This document shows positions 38,404 through 46,985 of a stretch of DNA of 64,000 nt, piece after piece. How positions within the stretch are numbered: the stretch's first letter is position 1; each line of letters starts with the position of its first letter. The DNA lies in assembly GCF_021023085.1 (NCBI RefSeq), contig NZ_PGCK01000005.1:124001-188000 (forward strand), given 5' to 3'. The notes below the pieces were generated by a model that ran no database searches, was not told the DNA's origin, and saw nothing but the letters and a program-made list of their open reading frames with translations. Position numbers and translations under genes: made by a program. The DNA is from Methanooceanicella nereidis (GTDB lineage: Archaea; Halobacteriota; Methanocellia; Methanocellales; Methanocellaceae).

Positions 38404-38673
38404 CTATATCCCGATACCCAATATATCAAGGACCTTCTTTATGACTATGAAACTGAACATTAGCAGTCCTATGAATATTACGATATTTACCCTCGACCGC
38501 CATTTAGGCTTTGTGGTAAAAGGGCCGGAGAGTTCCACCAGGATAAGGAAACCTATGAGACAAAGCACGAAGAAGTACTCATAGTTCAGGCTTTGAAACA
38601 CGGCAAGCAGCGCAAGGATAACGAATACCCATAACGCAAATGCATAGACTAACTTCTGGCTCTTCGTAAACAT
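38404..38673 (-). CDS. Small three-helix membrane protein
   Basis: An 89-residue protein with three hydrophobic segments (about 9-26, 32-48 and 63-85) and no recognised family. It is the first gene of the minus-strand MoxR/DUF58/DUF4129 operon, 35 bp before the DUF4129 gene. Upstream at 38690-38712 a TATA-like TTATAATATATTATAAG provides the likely operon promoter. Confidence 0.7.
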   Translation of the reverse strand: MFTKSQKLVYAFALWVFVILALLAVFQSLNYEYFFVLCLIGFLILVELSGPFTTKPKWRSRVNIVIFIGLLMFSFIVIKKVLDILGIGI

Positions 38674-38875
38674 TCAAGGTCTTATTTTACTTATAATATA
38701 TTATAATTAATCTTCGGATTTAATACTTTAGGAAAAATTGAAAAATAGTATCCATCGCCAGAGTGTAAAATTATTTTTAAAGGGATTAACTTAAAATCCG
38801 TAAACAAAACAAACATAAATAAATAAACCGATAGAAAATATTATTTACAGCGGAAATATTTACCCCTGCACGATT

Positions 38876-38920
38876 AACTTTATATAATCAGCCTAATAAT
38901 TTAGTTAGGAGGGGGGTTAA
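38876..38920 (+). promoter_or_regulatory. Promoter and ribosome-binding site of the surface protein operon
   Basis: A TATA box ACTTTATATAATC (about 38877-38889) lies 32 bp before ATG 38921, and a strong Shine-Dalgarno AGGAGGGGGG (38907-38916) directly precedes the start. The transcript leader would be very short. Further upstream (38674-38875) is AT-rich with the divergent MoxR-operon promoter and nothing else seen. Confidence 0.6.
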
Positions 38921-41428
38921 ATGACCAGTTATCGGTATAAATACATTTGTACCTTAATCGCTTTACTCATTGTCATCACCATATTTTCAAATACCGCCGG
39001 AGCGATCTCAGGAGTGAGCGCTTTCCGCATAATAAACGGCTCTTCCCCGGGTGTTCCCGGATATGAGCCCGGAGATGTCTTTACAGTAGAGGTCAACTAT
39101 TCTGTGACAGGTACCAGCTATCTTGTAACTATCAAAGAGGATCTTCCGCAGGACTGGGAGGTCCTGGAAAGCACGGAAAAATTCACCAGGGATCCCGCGA
39201 GCAACATAATTAAGTGGAACATAACAAGCCCGTTAAGCGGAGTCAGCAGCGGTGCGATCAAGTATCTTGTAAAGATACCTGAAACGGCATCCGGCACATA
39301 CGAGATAAGCGGGGAGACATCCTGGTACGAAAGCTACGATGGCGTAAAGAATAACGTGCCATCCGGGACATCTTCTGTCGGCATATCGACCGTCAACGTG
39401 ATATCGGACGAAGAGAATAACGGACCCGCGATCTGGATATATGAGCCGGAGGAGATGTCGGGGGACGGAGATGAACATCTCGAGAACATGGAAACGGCAT
39501 ACTTCGAATATATGATAATTGACGACGACGTCATAAGCTCATACACAGTATATATTAACGGCCATGTATCAGACAGTGCCACAGGCGTAGGCTCCACAGA
39601 GGTAAGCGAAAGCTCAAGCGCCAGAATGACCGTGCAGCCCGGCATGAGGAATATCATAAAGATCGTAGCGACAGACCTGAACGGCCATGTCTCCGAGTTT
39701 TCCAGGGACATATACGTGCCGTATTATAACAACGAGGCCTGGATGAAAGTGGAATGGAACGGCATGGAAGCGGGCTTCGCGGTAGCGGGCATGGGCAGTT
39801 CCGCGACCGACGGAAACTGGACGTTCCTGCACGGGGGAAACCAGCTTCAGTTCCCGCATACGACATTCAGCTATTCGGGACCGGCAGCCATCAATAAGTA
39901 CTATTCATTCGGCGGAATATCGTATATCCCCGGACTGAATACTTTTTCCGGCTCAATGATCGATCTCGACGCGACACCGAAATCATATCGTGAGATTCCT
40001 TTTGAGACATACCCGGTCTACGTGGAAGGCAATGACAGCGAGAACGACGTAACTGCGTATTTCATGGGAAGCCCGGACATGAGCTACCAATACTTTAACG
40101 TGTCTCTTTTGGACCTAACTTTGATCTCGGATAAGATCGACTTCACGGACGCGAGCACGATTAAACAAAGTATAAAGGGACTTTCATTTTCCGACATATC
40201 CGGCTCGCTGGTCAGAAGCACAGGGTTAAGGACGAACGGCACCGGCGACCTGGAGATAGATGGTAACGACATACCTGAGCTGAACAATATGGCGCAGGGA
40301 TACTACGCTCTTGTCATAATGGACTATAACCTTCCTAACACACCCTCTCTCATTAGCGCAGCGCCGATATTCGTGGCGAAATACGACATGAGCATGGAAC
40401 AGGTCATCAATCCTGAAAGACCGGCCCCGATGCCCGGAGACCCTATAACATACACACTGTCTTTGGATCCGGCGCCTTCAGTGTCGCCCTCAAAGAAATA
40501 TGTCTATATCACGGCCATGATACCGGAATCGGAATATTCGGCCGCGTTCGATCTCTCGACGGACGGCACGGCCAGCGGAACTACGCTTGACTTTAACGGC
40601 TTCAGCCTGATAGAAAAGTTCACGATGTCTTCGGAGGGCAGGGAATTTTACATCGACGGCCTCGCGACGCATGAAATGATAAGCACGGACACCAGCATCT
40701 CTGAATTGAAGGACATGTTCTTCGACGAGATAAACGCCTCGGACATCGCGATGGTGTTCGGCACCACCGAGAATACCGAGAACGTGGACCTGGTCCTGCA
40801 GACAAAGGCATCAATGCCACAGGGAAGATACGTCGTGATAGGCGCAGTGATCGAAAGGGACACGGGAAGGCTGGCAGCCCTGGAACAGACCGATATGTAC
40901 CTGGGTATCACAACGTACACTTTGAACCTTAAACAGGGATGGAACCTGGTATCCATACCGGTCATCCTCGACAATAAGAGCATATACAGCGTGTTCCCCG
41001 GAGATACGATGAATAACATTTCCATGGTATGGGAGTACGACAGTTCCGAGACCGATCCTGCGAACAGGTGGTCATACTTTACGACAAAGACTGACGTTTA
41101 CGAACAGGGCTCACTGACATCCATAGATGAGCGTCTGGGCTACTGGGTAAAATGCTACTACGCCATGGACCTTACACTACAGGGAGTCCTGCCTGAAGAA
41201 GATACGGTAATTTTAAACACGGGCTGGAACCTTGTGGGGAACCCGACACTGACGGACCGTAACGTGCATGACGTCTACGGCAGCGCAAAAATGGTATGGG
41301 AATATGACAGCCTGGAGCCTGACGCAAATAACAGATGGTCATACTTCACGACAAAGACTGACGTTTACGAGCAGGGAAGCCTGACTACCCTCAGAGCGGG
41401 TTACGGGTACTGGGTAAAGATCGAATAG
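38921..41428 (+). CDS. Large secreted surface protein with two C-terminal repeats
   Basis: An 835-residue exported protein; signal peptide at 1-30. The N-terminal third looks like beta-sandwich domains (VEVNYSVTGTSYLVTIKEDL, a DUF11-like pattern; then an Ig-like IVATDLNGHVSEFSRDI). The middle resembles methanogen extracellular domains (possibly TIGR04279, from memory). The C-terminus has two copies of a 75-85 residue module (about 667-750 and 763-835), each with GWNLVS/G-P, VWEYDS, NRWSYFTTKTDVYEQGSLT and GYWVK. No transmembrane anchor follows, so it is released or held by partners. It is followed by two anchored proteins on the same strand. Confidence 0.9.
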   Translation: MTSYRYKYICTLIALLIVITIFSNTAGAISGVSAFRIINGSSPGVPGYEPGDVFTVEVNYSVTGTSYLVTIKEDLPQDWEVLESTEKFTRDPASNIIKWNITSPLSGVSSGAIKYLVKIPETASGTYEISGETSWYESYDGVKNNVPSGTSSVGISTVNVISDEENNGPAIWIYEPEEMSGDGDEHLENMETAYFEYMIIDDDVISSYTVYINGHVSDSATGVGSTEVSESSSARMTVQPGMRNIIKIVATDLNGHVSEFSRDIYVPYYNNEAWMKVEWNGMEAGFAVAGMGSSATDGNWTFLHGGNQLQFPHTTFSYSGPAAINKYYSFGGISYIPGLNTFSGSMIDLDATPKSYREIPFETYPVYVEGNDSENDVTAYFMGSPDMSYQYFNVSLLDLTLISDKIDFTDASTIKQSIKGLSFSDISGSLVRSTGLRTNGTGDLEIDGNDIPELNNMAQGYYALVIMDYNLPNTPSLISAAPIFVAKYDMSMEQVINPERPAPMPGDPITYTLSLDPAPSVSPSKKYVYITAMIPESEYSAAFDLSTDGTASGTTLDFNGFSLIEKFTMSSEGREFYIDGLATHEMISTDTSISELKDMFFDEINASDIAMVFGTTENTENVDLVLQTKASMPQGRYVVIGAVIERDTGRLAALEQTDMYLGITTYTLNLKQGWNLVSIPVILDNKSIYSVFPGDTMNNISMVWEYDSSETDPANRWSYFTTKTDVYEQGSLTSIDERLGYWVKCYYAMDLTLQGVLPEEDTVILNTGWNLVGNPTLTDRNVHDVYGSAKMVWEYDSLEPDANNRWSYFTTKTDVYEQGSLTTLRAGYGYWVKIE

Positions 41429-41439
41429 GAGGAAACGAG

Positions 41440-42297
41440 ATGGGTAAAAATTCATTAAGAGTCATAATGGCCGCGGCCATTATTCTATTATTTGTCTTTT
41501 CAATAATGGATAGCGCAGTAGCTATAGATCCCGGCGACATACCGCCGGGGATACCGACACCAGTGCCTAAAGCCACTTCGACTCCGCCCAGCTCGAGCGG
41601 CGGAAGCTCATATGACTACTCACCGCCAGTATTCCAGCCTTACGAGATAATGGTCTTGAACAGCGCAGGCGAAGTCATAGGTACGGTCAAAGGCATATCC
41701 GCCAGCGATATACGGCTGCACGTACAGCAAGGCGGGTGGGATAACGGATACAACTATGAGATGGTAATTGACGCGAAGCTGAACGGAAAGCCGGTCAATC
41801 CGATCATTGACATCGCCTTTAAGTCCCCGGAGGGTGCAAGCCTGCCTGAAGGGTTCATCGATCCGAAAGTCCTGGCAGTAGCCGAGGTAAATGCGAAGAG
41901 CGATAACGGCTGGGACGTAACTCACGGCACTTCTAAGCTGACCGTCAAGATCCCCGGGCCGATAAAGAATTACGGTAGCAGCGATAAATTTTACGTCCTG
42001 AGAAATGCAGGCGGCAGTTACGAGATGATAGAAGTCAGGCCATCGGGCAGCACTGACGGACAGGAAGTCTCGTTCGAGATAAACTCTCCGAACGGGTTCA
42101 CATCGACATTTACTCTGGTAAAAGTGTTGACAGCGATACCGACGCCTGAGCCTACACCGACACCGACGCCTGAGCCTACACCAGTGACCGAGCAGACAGG
42201 GATCAATACCTGGACCATATTACTGGGCATATTGACGCTCTTTGCGATGGCAATAACGATATTCTACTTCCTGGTGCTGGCTAGAAGAGGTAAATAA
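41440..42297 (+). CDS. Surface protein with PT-rich stalk and C-terminal anchor
   Basis: A 285-residue protein. Signal peptide at 1-30, a short Ser/Gly-rich linker, a beta-rich extracellular domain, a Pro/Glu/Thr stalk (PTPEPTPTPTPEPTP) near 230-245 and a final transmembrane segment with a basic tail (LARRGK). No family recognised for the ectodomain. A strong Shine-Dalgarno site (TAGGAGGAAACGAG) and 11-bp spacing put it in an operon with the preceding large secreted protein; it may tether that protein to the membrane (inference). Confidence 0.85.
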   Translation: MGKNSLRVIMAAAIILLFVFSIMDSAVAIDPGDIPPGIPTPVPKATSTPPSSSGGSSYDYSPPVFQPYEIMVLNSAGEVIGTVKGISASDIRLHVQQGGWDNGYNYEMVIDAKLNGKPVNPIIDIAFKSPEGASLPEGFIDPKVLAVAEVNAKSDNGWDVTHGTSKLTVKIPGPIKNYGSSDKFYVLRNAGGSYEMIEVRPSGSTDGQEVSFEINSPNGFTSTFTLVKVLTAIPTPEPTPTPTPEPTPVTEQTGINTWTILLGILTLFAMAITIFYFLVLARRGK

Positions 42298-42301
42298 AGA
42301 C

Positions 42302-42335
42302 AGTGGAGTATGATCACTCCACTATTTTTCTTTTA
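42302..42335 (+). terminator. Hairpin terminator
   Basis: A perfect 8-bp stem AGTGGAGT/ACTCCACT with a 6-base loop is followed by ATTTTTCTTTTATTT. It closes the two-gene surface protein unit. Confidence 0.8.
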
Positions 42336-42441
42336 TTTCCTAAACATTTAAAGCGTATTTTATATGGAAATATAATGCTAATGTAAAAGTATAAGAAGTA
42401 AAAAAGGAGAAATTAATTTTAATTATTCAGAAAAAATCGTA

Positions 42442-43449
42442 ATGTTCTGTTTACGACCGGGGATGTCCATATTGCTTAGATCAATTAAATTTCTCGCAGC
42501 TATCACCGTACTGATGATCGGCATATCGTGCCTGCCAATATTCTCTTTCACCGCGAGTGCCGCAGGCGTTCAGATACTATCGGGCTCTCCCGGAGACGTC
42601 ATTTCATATAGCGGCCAGAGCGGGCCAAACTCCTTAGTTACCATGGAGGTCTCTGCAAGCATAAGCGTGAATACGTGGACATCCGGCGATAATAAGCGTT
42701 ATGAAAAGAGCCTCAACGGTGTGAACATACCGGGCGGATCCAACAGCATGAGCATATCGACATATCCTGTCGACACTTTGACCGTTACCGGCGGGCCTTC
42801 CTGGGCAGGGGGCCTTGGATATTCGATGACTGGAAGTGTCTCAAACAATCGCGGCTCTTTTAGCATGAGTAATGTTCCCGGAGGAAAATATAACATCGTA
42901 GTATCGGGTATCTCTAACGGCTCATCTCAGTCTGTCAGTATGTCCGTGAAAGCATCGCAGAAAGTAAGCGCGGATGCGGACGGGAAGTTTTCTGTCAGCC
43001 TTGACACCGGCGGCTTGCCTGCAGCCGTATATAGTGTAAAGCAGAACGGCATGGAAGTTGCCTTAGTATATCTTGGAGTGACCCCTCCGGCCACTCCGAC
43101 ACCTGTGCCGACTCCGGTCATCACGGCAACCCCGACGGCGACGTCTTCTCCGACGGTCAGCCCTACGGTCGTGCCTTCAGATAAACCGACCATAACACCG
43201 ACGGCTGAACCTACGGCCATACCGAGCCCGACGCCATCCATAGTGCTGGAGAAAAAGCCTGAACAAGGCCAGAGTAATCCCATATCGGATTTCATTAGCT
43301 GGCTGGTAATGATGATCTCAGGATCTGATACGCAGGATGGTACTACGACCGAAAATACCTGGCCGACGATAAATACTATATTTATCATCCTGACATTGTT
43401 CGCGTTCGGAGCGATCATCGTCGATATAATGATGAAGAGGAAAAAATAA
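42442..43449 (+). CDS. Surface protein with PT-rich stalk and C-terminal anchor
   Basis: A 335-residue exported protein. Signal peptide follows either ATG 42442 or ATG 42463 (MSILLRSIKFLAAITVLMIG, the likelier start). The ectodomain begins VQILSGSPGDVISYSGQSG and is beta-rich; then a Pro/Thr/Ser stalk (about 215-275) with TPTPVPTPVITATPTATS-type runs and a C-terminal transmembrane segment ending in MMKRKK. It has the same plan as the protein before it, but separate transcription since terminators flank it on both sides. Confidence 0.85.
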   Translation: MFCLRPGMSILLRSIKFLAAITVLMIGISCLPIFSFTASAAGVQILSGSPGDVISYSGQSGPNSLVTMEVSASISVNTWTSGDNKRYEKSLNGVNIPGGSNSMSISTYPVDTLTVTGGPSWAGGLGYSMTGSVSNNRGSFSMSNVPGGKYNIVVSGISNGSSQSVSMSVKASQKVSADADGKFSVSLDTGGLPAAVYSVKQNGMEVALVYLGVTPPATPTPVPTPVITATPTATSSPTVSPTVVPSDKPTITPTAEPTAIPSPTPSIVLEKKPEQGQSNPISDFISWLVMMISGSDTQDGTTTENTWPTINTIFIILTLFAFGAIIVDIMMKRKK

Positions 43450-43452
43450 GAT

Positions 43453-43482
43453 ACGGGGATCCGGAATCCCCGTGTTTATTTT
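43453..43482 (+). terminator. Hairpin terminator
   Basis: An 8-bp stem ACGGGGAT/ATCCCCGT with a 5-base loop, followed by GTTTATTTT, directly after the stop codon of the surface protein gene. Confidence 0.7.
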
Positions 43483-43521
43483 GACATTTACCGAGTGCTA
43501 TGGACCTTTAGTATTATCTGC

Positions 43522-44077
43522 TGTGCCTGTCGGATGGCAGGTAGACGCGTAATTTCACGAAAACACGGAAACACTAAAATTTTTTATATGATTTTTAAGG
43601 TCTCCAAAGCACTAAAAGTTGACTCACTAAACCTCTAAGGCTCTAGTATCACCGTCAACGCACTAATGTCCCAAACGCCCGGCTCAACGCGCTAACCTCT
43701 CAAAGTCACTAACGCTAAAACAAGACCCGAAGATTCTCCAAGGGCACGAAAGTTTAATGGCCCGGTTGACGTTTCGTTTTATCGATGCCATCCTGGACTT
43801 TTTTTTCTTTTTGTTAAATTGAAACCGAAACCGGGATATTGAATTTTCGTGTTTTGGAGAGGTTCGAGGTTTGTTTTAGCGTTTGTGAATTCGAGGATTT
43901 AGTGCATTGAGCCGGGCGTTTGGGACATTAGTGCGTTGACGATGATACTAGAGCCTTAGAGATTTCGTGAGTAACTCTTAGAGAATTTCGTGCCCTTAAA
44001 AAATCATATAAAAAATTTTAGTGTTTCCGTGTTTCTGTGAAATTATGTGTCTACCTGCCATCCGAAAAGAAACAACA
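43522..44077. mobile_element. Palindromic element copy A (no gene)
   Basis: About 556 bp, made of two arms in inverted orientation. The left end reads TGCCTGTCGGATGGCAGGTA and the right end is its near complement (TACCTGCCATCCGA). Each arm is about 240 bp and holds a series of short related units (CACTAA, CTCTAA, CACGAAA) between G/C-rich markers such as CGCCCGGCTCAACGC and CTCTAGTATCAC. The centre (GTTGACGTTTCGTTTTATCG... to GAAACCGAAACCGGG) is shared with copy D. No open frame inside. It fills the space between the surface protein genes and the epimerase gene. Confidence 0.85.
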
Positions 44078-44147
44078 GCCATCATCCCGAACATGCTGAA
44101 GGACCATAAATAAGAAAGATTTAACTTTATTCATAACTTATTATAGA

Positions 44148-45104
44148 ATGATGCAGTCCTTCTCAGTCCTTCTTACGGGCGGTCTCGGCCAGGTAGGATC
44201 TTATTTATGCGAAGAATTACTCGGGAACGGCCATGATGTCGTAATACTCGATAACATGTCATCGACCGTCAATATATGCCCGGAAAAGGCTAAATTCGTC
44301 AAAGGCGATATCAGGGATAAAAAGACCGTCGAAGAGCTGATGAGAGATTCGGACGCTGTGATCCATTGCGCGGCACAGATATTTGTCACCTATTCTATTG
44401 AAAACCCTCTTTTTGACGCGGAAAATAACGTTATAGGCACGCTGAACCTGCTTGACGCTGCCAGGAACAGCGATATAAAGAGATTCGTGTACTTTAGCTC
44501 CGCCGCAGTGTACGGAGACCCTGTCAGGCTTCCCGTCGACGAGACACACCCGCAGGACCCGATGTCCCCGTACGGCGTAAGTAAGCTTTCAGGGGAGAAA
44601 TACGCGCTGGCATTCAATAAGATATATGGCCTTCCTTCGACCGCCATAAGGCCGTTCAACATCTACAGCCCCAGGCAGGATCCGTCTAACCCTTATAGCG
44701 GAGTGATATCTAAATTCATCGACAGGGCAGGTTCAGGGATGAACCCGATAATTTTCGGCGACGGCTCCGCCACCAGAGATTTTGTCTCCGTGCACGACGT
44801 AGTTGATATGGTCATGCTGATGCTGGAGAAAGAGGCCGCTGTCGGTAAAGTGTTTAACTGCGGTACCGGCAACATTACCAGGATAGACGAGCTTGCAAGG
44901 ACCGTTATAGAGCTTTACGGTAAACCGGGCCTGGAACCGGAATTTTTGGCAGAGAGGCCGGGGGATATTAAGTATAGTTATGCAGATATTTCGCGGGCTA
45001 AAAAATTGCTGGGATATGAGCCTAAAGTCGCTTTGAGGGACGGGTTAATTGATATGATAGAATTCAAAAAGATGAATCAGGCCAAATCGACCGACGCTCA
45101 ATAG
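44148..45104 (+). CDS. NAD-dependent nucleotide-sugar epimerase/dehydratase (extended SDR)
   Basis: A 318-residue extended SDR. NAD-binding LLTGGLGQVGSYL, the YFSSAAVYGDP Ser region, the catalytic SPYGVSKLSGEKYA (Tyr-x3-Lys), IRPFNIYSPRQDPSNPY and the late VFNCGTGNITRIDEL show a UDP-glucose 4-epimerase-like enzyme. The exact sugar is not readable. The gene starts close to a TATA-like TTTATTCATAACTTATTATAG, so its transcript may be nearly leaderless. It overlaps the convergent deacetylase gene by seven bases. Confidence 0.93.
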   Translation: MMQSFSVLLTGGLGQVGSYLCEELLGNGHDVVILDNMSSTVNICPEKAKFVKGDIRDKKTVEELMRDSDAVIHCAAQIFVTYSIENPLFDAENNVIGTLNLLDAARNSDIKRFVYFSSAAVYGDPVRLPVDETHPQDPMSPYGVSKLSGEKYALAFNKIYGLPSTAIRPFNIYSPRQDPSNPYSGVISKFIDRAGSGMNPIIFGDGSATRDFVSVHDVVDMVMLMLEKEAAVGKVFNCGTGNITRIDELARTVIELYGKPGLEPEFLAERPGDIKYSYADISRAKKLLGYEPKVALRDGLIDMIEFKKMNQAKSTDAQ

Positions 45105-45907
45105 AGATCTGACATCCTGTAAAACGTCAGGTTATTATCATGAGCATATTTTAGCACTGCTTCGAGCCTCTCGTAGGATATGACTTTTTCAGTGCTGTTG
45201 TCGACAGTATAGTTTATTGGCTGGTGCGTGAAAAATATGACCGTCTCGTTGTGCTCTTTAGCTCTTTGCAGCCCTTCGAGGATCTCTTCGGTCGTTATAT
45301 CCTCGCTGTCATCTATGCAAACTGACGCTACGACCCTGTCGCCGTTGAACTTGTAGTATGCCTCGTTCGCGTCCTTGATATTATCGATGTTGGAGCCGGT
45401 CGTCACCCTTAAGCGCTTAAAATATTTTAGCAGCGCAGCATCGGTCTGAGAGCTATGGGAGCCATACGGATATGCGAAGCTCCTCGGGAAAAACCCTTTT
45501 TTGTTCATGGCGCCGATAGCCGAAAGTATCTCTGCGTCCAGATATTCTTCGATCGTATTGTTCGCCAGATAACAATCGGCATGGACATGGTCCAGCCCAT
45601 GGCACCCGATCTCATGCCCGTCCTTTCTTAAGTCCTTTAATTTCTCGATGTCGGACGTATTGAGATCATCGAAACCGGATACCATAAAGGTGACTTTTGC
45701 ATCGTATTTTTTTAGCATGTCGCGGATGGCATACCAGTCGCTAACGTAGTTATCGTCGAAAGTGATGACCACACCAGGCTTGCCATTGCCATTTATGTCG
45801 AAAAGAGACCCGTTCACTGAAAAAACAGTGACAGAGGTCACGAAAACTATTATCAGAATGACACCGAGGTATTTTGGATCAGGCAAAAGGTGTTTAAGCC
45901 CTTCCAT
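45098..45907 (-). CDS. Membrane-anchored polysaccharide deacetylase (NodB domain, CE4)
   Basis: A 269-residue protein with an N-terminal transmembrane segment (15-33) and a NodB domain outside. Motifs in order: VVITFDDNYVSDW (metal Asp), GHEIGCHGLDHVHADC (two His), FAYPYGSHSSQTD, and a late VIFFTHQPINYT. The first motif reads TFDDN where classic enzymes have TFDDG. Known members remove acetyl or other groups from polysaccharides outside the cell. Neighbouring sugar genes fit that role. Confidence 0.92.
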   Translation of the reverse strand: MEGLKHLLPDPKYLGVILIIVFVTSVTVFSVNGSLFDINGNGKPGVVITFDDNYVSDWYAIRDMLKKYDAKVTFMVSGFDDLNTSDIEKLKDLRKDGHEIGCHGLDHVHADCYLANNTIEEYLDAEILSAIGAMNKKGFFPRSFAYPYGSHSSQTDAALLKYFKRLRVTTGSNIDNIKDANEAYYKFNGDRVVASVCIDDSEDITTEEILEGLQRAKEHNETVIFFTHQPINYTVDNSTEKVISYERLEAVLKYAHDNNLTFYRMSDLY

Positions 45908-46054
45908 ATAAATGATTTATAACGTTATTTATATATTAAACTTATTATAACAATAAGTGTTCTATACATTATAATTTTACTTAAAATGAGTTGCGTTAGC
46001 CGTTATCATTGATGATAGAGATAGTCAAGAAATTACCTATTGAAAAGAATCGTC

Positions 46055-46153
46055 TTACAGATGTAAAATGAGTGCCACGCCTAATAATATGACGAGTATC
46101 ATAAGGAGTATAATATATCTCGTTCTCAGGAACAGCACTTCTATCCGATGCAT
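46055..46153 (-). CDS. Candidate single-span membrane microprotein (32 aa)
   Basis: A short frame beginning MHRIEVLFLRTRYIILL and continuing with a purely hydrophobic stretch to the stop, giving one transmembrane helix with a basic N-terminal side. It starts 12 bp after the stop of the glycosyltransferase-like gene on the same strand. No strong Shine-Dalgarno site. A similar microprotein with LFL-x2-RY before its helix follows the nucleotidyltransferase gene near 60.6 kb. It could be a small subunit or chance; see findings. Confidence 0.4.
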   Translation of the reverse strand: MHRIEVLFLRTRYIILLMILVILLGVALILHL

Positions 46154-46165
46154 GACTTTAATTTG

Positions 46166-46924
46166 TTAATTCTTATCAGATTTAAAATTTTTCCCAAAAA
46201 TTTCATATATTTCTAATAAATTACCTTCAGGAATAGCCTCATCGATATTTATACCAAAATAATTCTGCATCTGGCTGATCTTTTCAAATTCCCTTTCTAC
46301 GTTCATATGCGTCTTTGACTGCTCCCTGGTCTTTATTTCAGGCTCCGTTATCGTGCGCCTGTTGTAGAGGAGCAGGTATGTTATGACTATGTCGCCGATC
46401 CAGCAGGGCACGTTCTCCATCGAGAGGCATGATATCGTATCGCGGTTAAGCATTATTTCTACGCCTGGCTGGGGGTCTTTTATGCCGTTGGGATATGCTT
46501 TTCTGAAAAGTATGTTTTCGCAGTCTTCGACCAGGACCCTGTCGTAGTTGCCGTCCTGGAAGAACAGGGACTTTCTGACCCTTTTTGGTATGACGGCATC
46601 GTACCCGGAACTTTTTCCGAGTTCATATAATCTTCGTATTTCGGAGAAATAGAACTGATCGTCTCCGTCAGTGATTATGAGCTCGTTGGCATTATGCTCT
46701 TTGGCGTGGTCGATGATTATTCTTAGCGGCTCTGTAAGGCCTGACGGCTTTTGGCTGTAATAAAGGACTTTGTCGCAGAGACCTTTTATTTTTTCGGACG
46801 GATCATCGCCGCAGACTGCCAGTACGATCTTTGCACCGGGAAAATGTTTCCTGGCGTCGGTTAACTGCGAGAGAAGAATAGGTTCGTCGTTATCCAGTAA
46901 TGCGCGAATGCCGATGATCAACAT
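46166..46924 (-). CDS. GT-A fold glycosyltransferase-like protein
   Basis: A 252-residue protein resembling GT2-type glycosyltransferases: ALLDNDEPILLSQLTDAR at the start, EPLRIIIDHAKEHNANELIITDGDDQFYFSEI gives the Asp-rich nucleotide-sugar motif (DGDDQ), followed by GYDAVIPKR. The C-terminal 60 residues are helical and without known motif. It has no transmembrane segment. It probably works with the surface-sugar genes or with the modification cassette next door; the palindromic element B separates it from that cassette. Confidence 0.75.
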   Translation of the reverse strand: MLIIGIRALLDNDEPILLSQLTDARKHFPGAKIVLAVCGDDPSEKIKGLCDKVLYYSQKPSGLTEPLRIIIDHAKEHNANELIITDGDDQFYFSEIRRLYELGKSSGYDAVIPKRVRKSLFFQDGNYDRVLVEDCENILFRKAYPNGIKDPQPGVEIMLNRDTISCLSMENVPCWIGDIVITYLLLYNRRTITEPEIKTREQSKTHMNVEREFEKISQMQNYFGINIDEAIPEGNLLEIYEIFGKNFKSDKN

Positions 46925-46985
46925 ATGACTATAAAGGAGAGCGGAGAGATGTTAAATATTTTGGAATTTTCTTCTATATCTATAT

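Noticed and set aside
43522-44077. CRISPR array in the element arms
   Set aside because: The short units are degenerate, unequal in spacing and inverted across the centre; there are no constant repeats with unique spacers and no cas genes.
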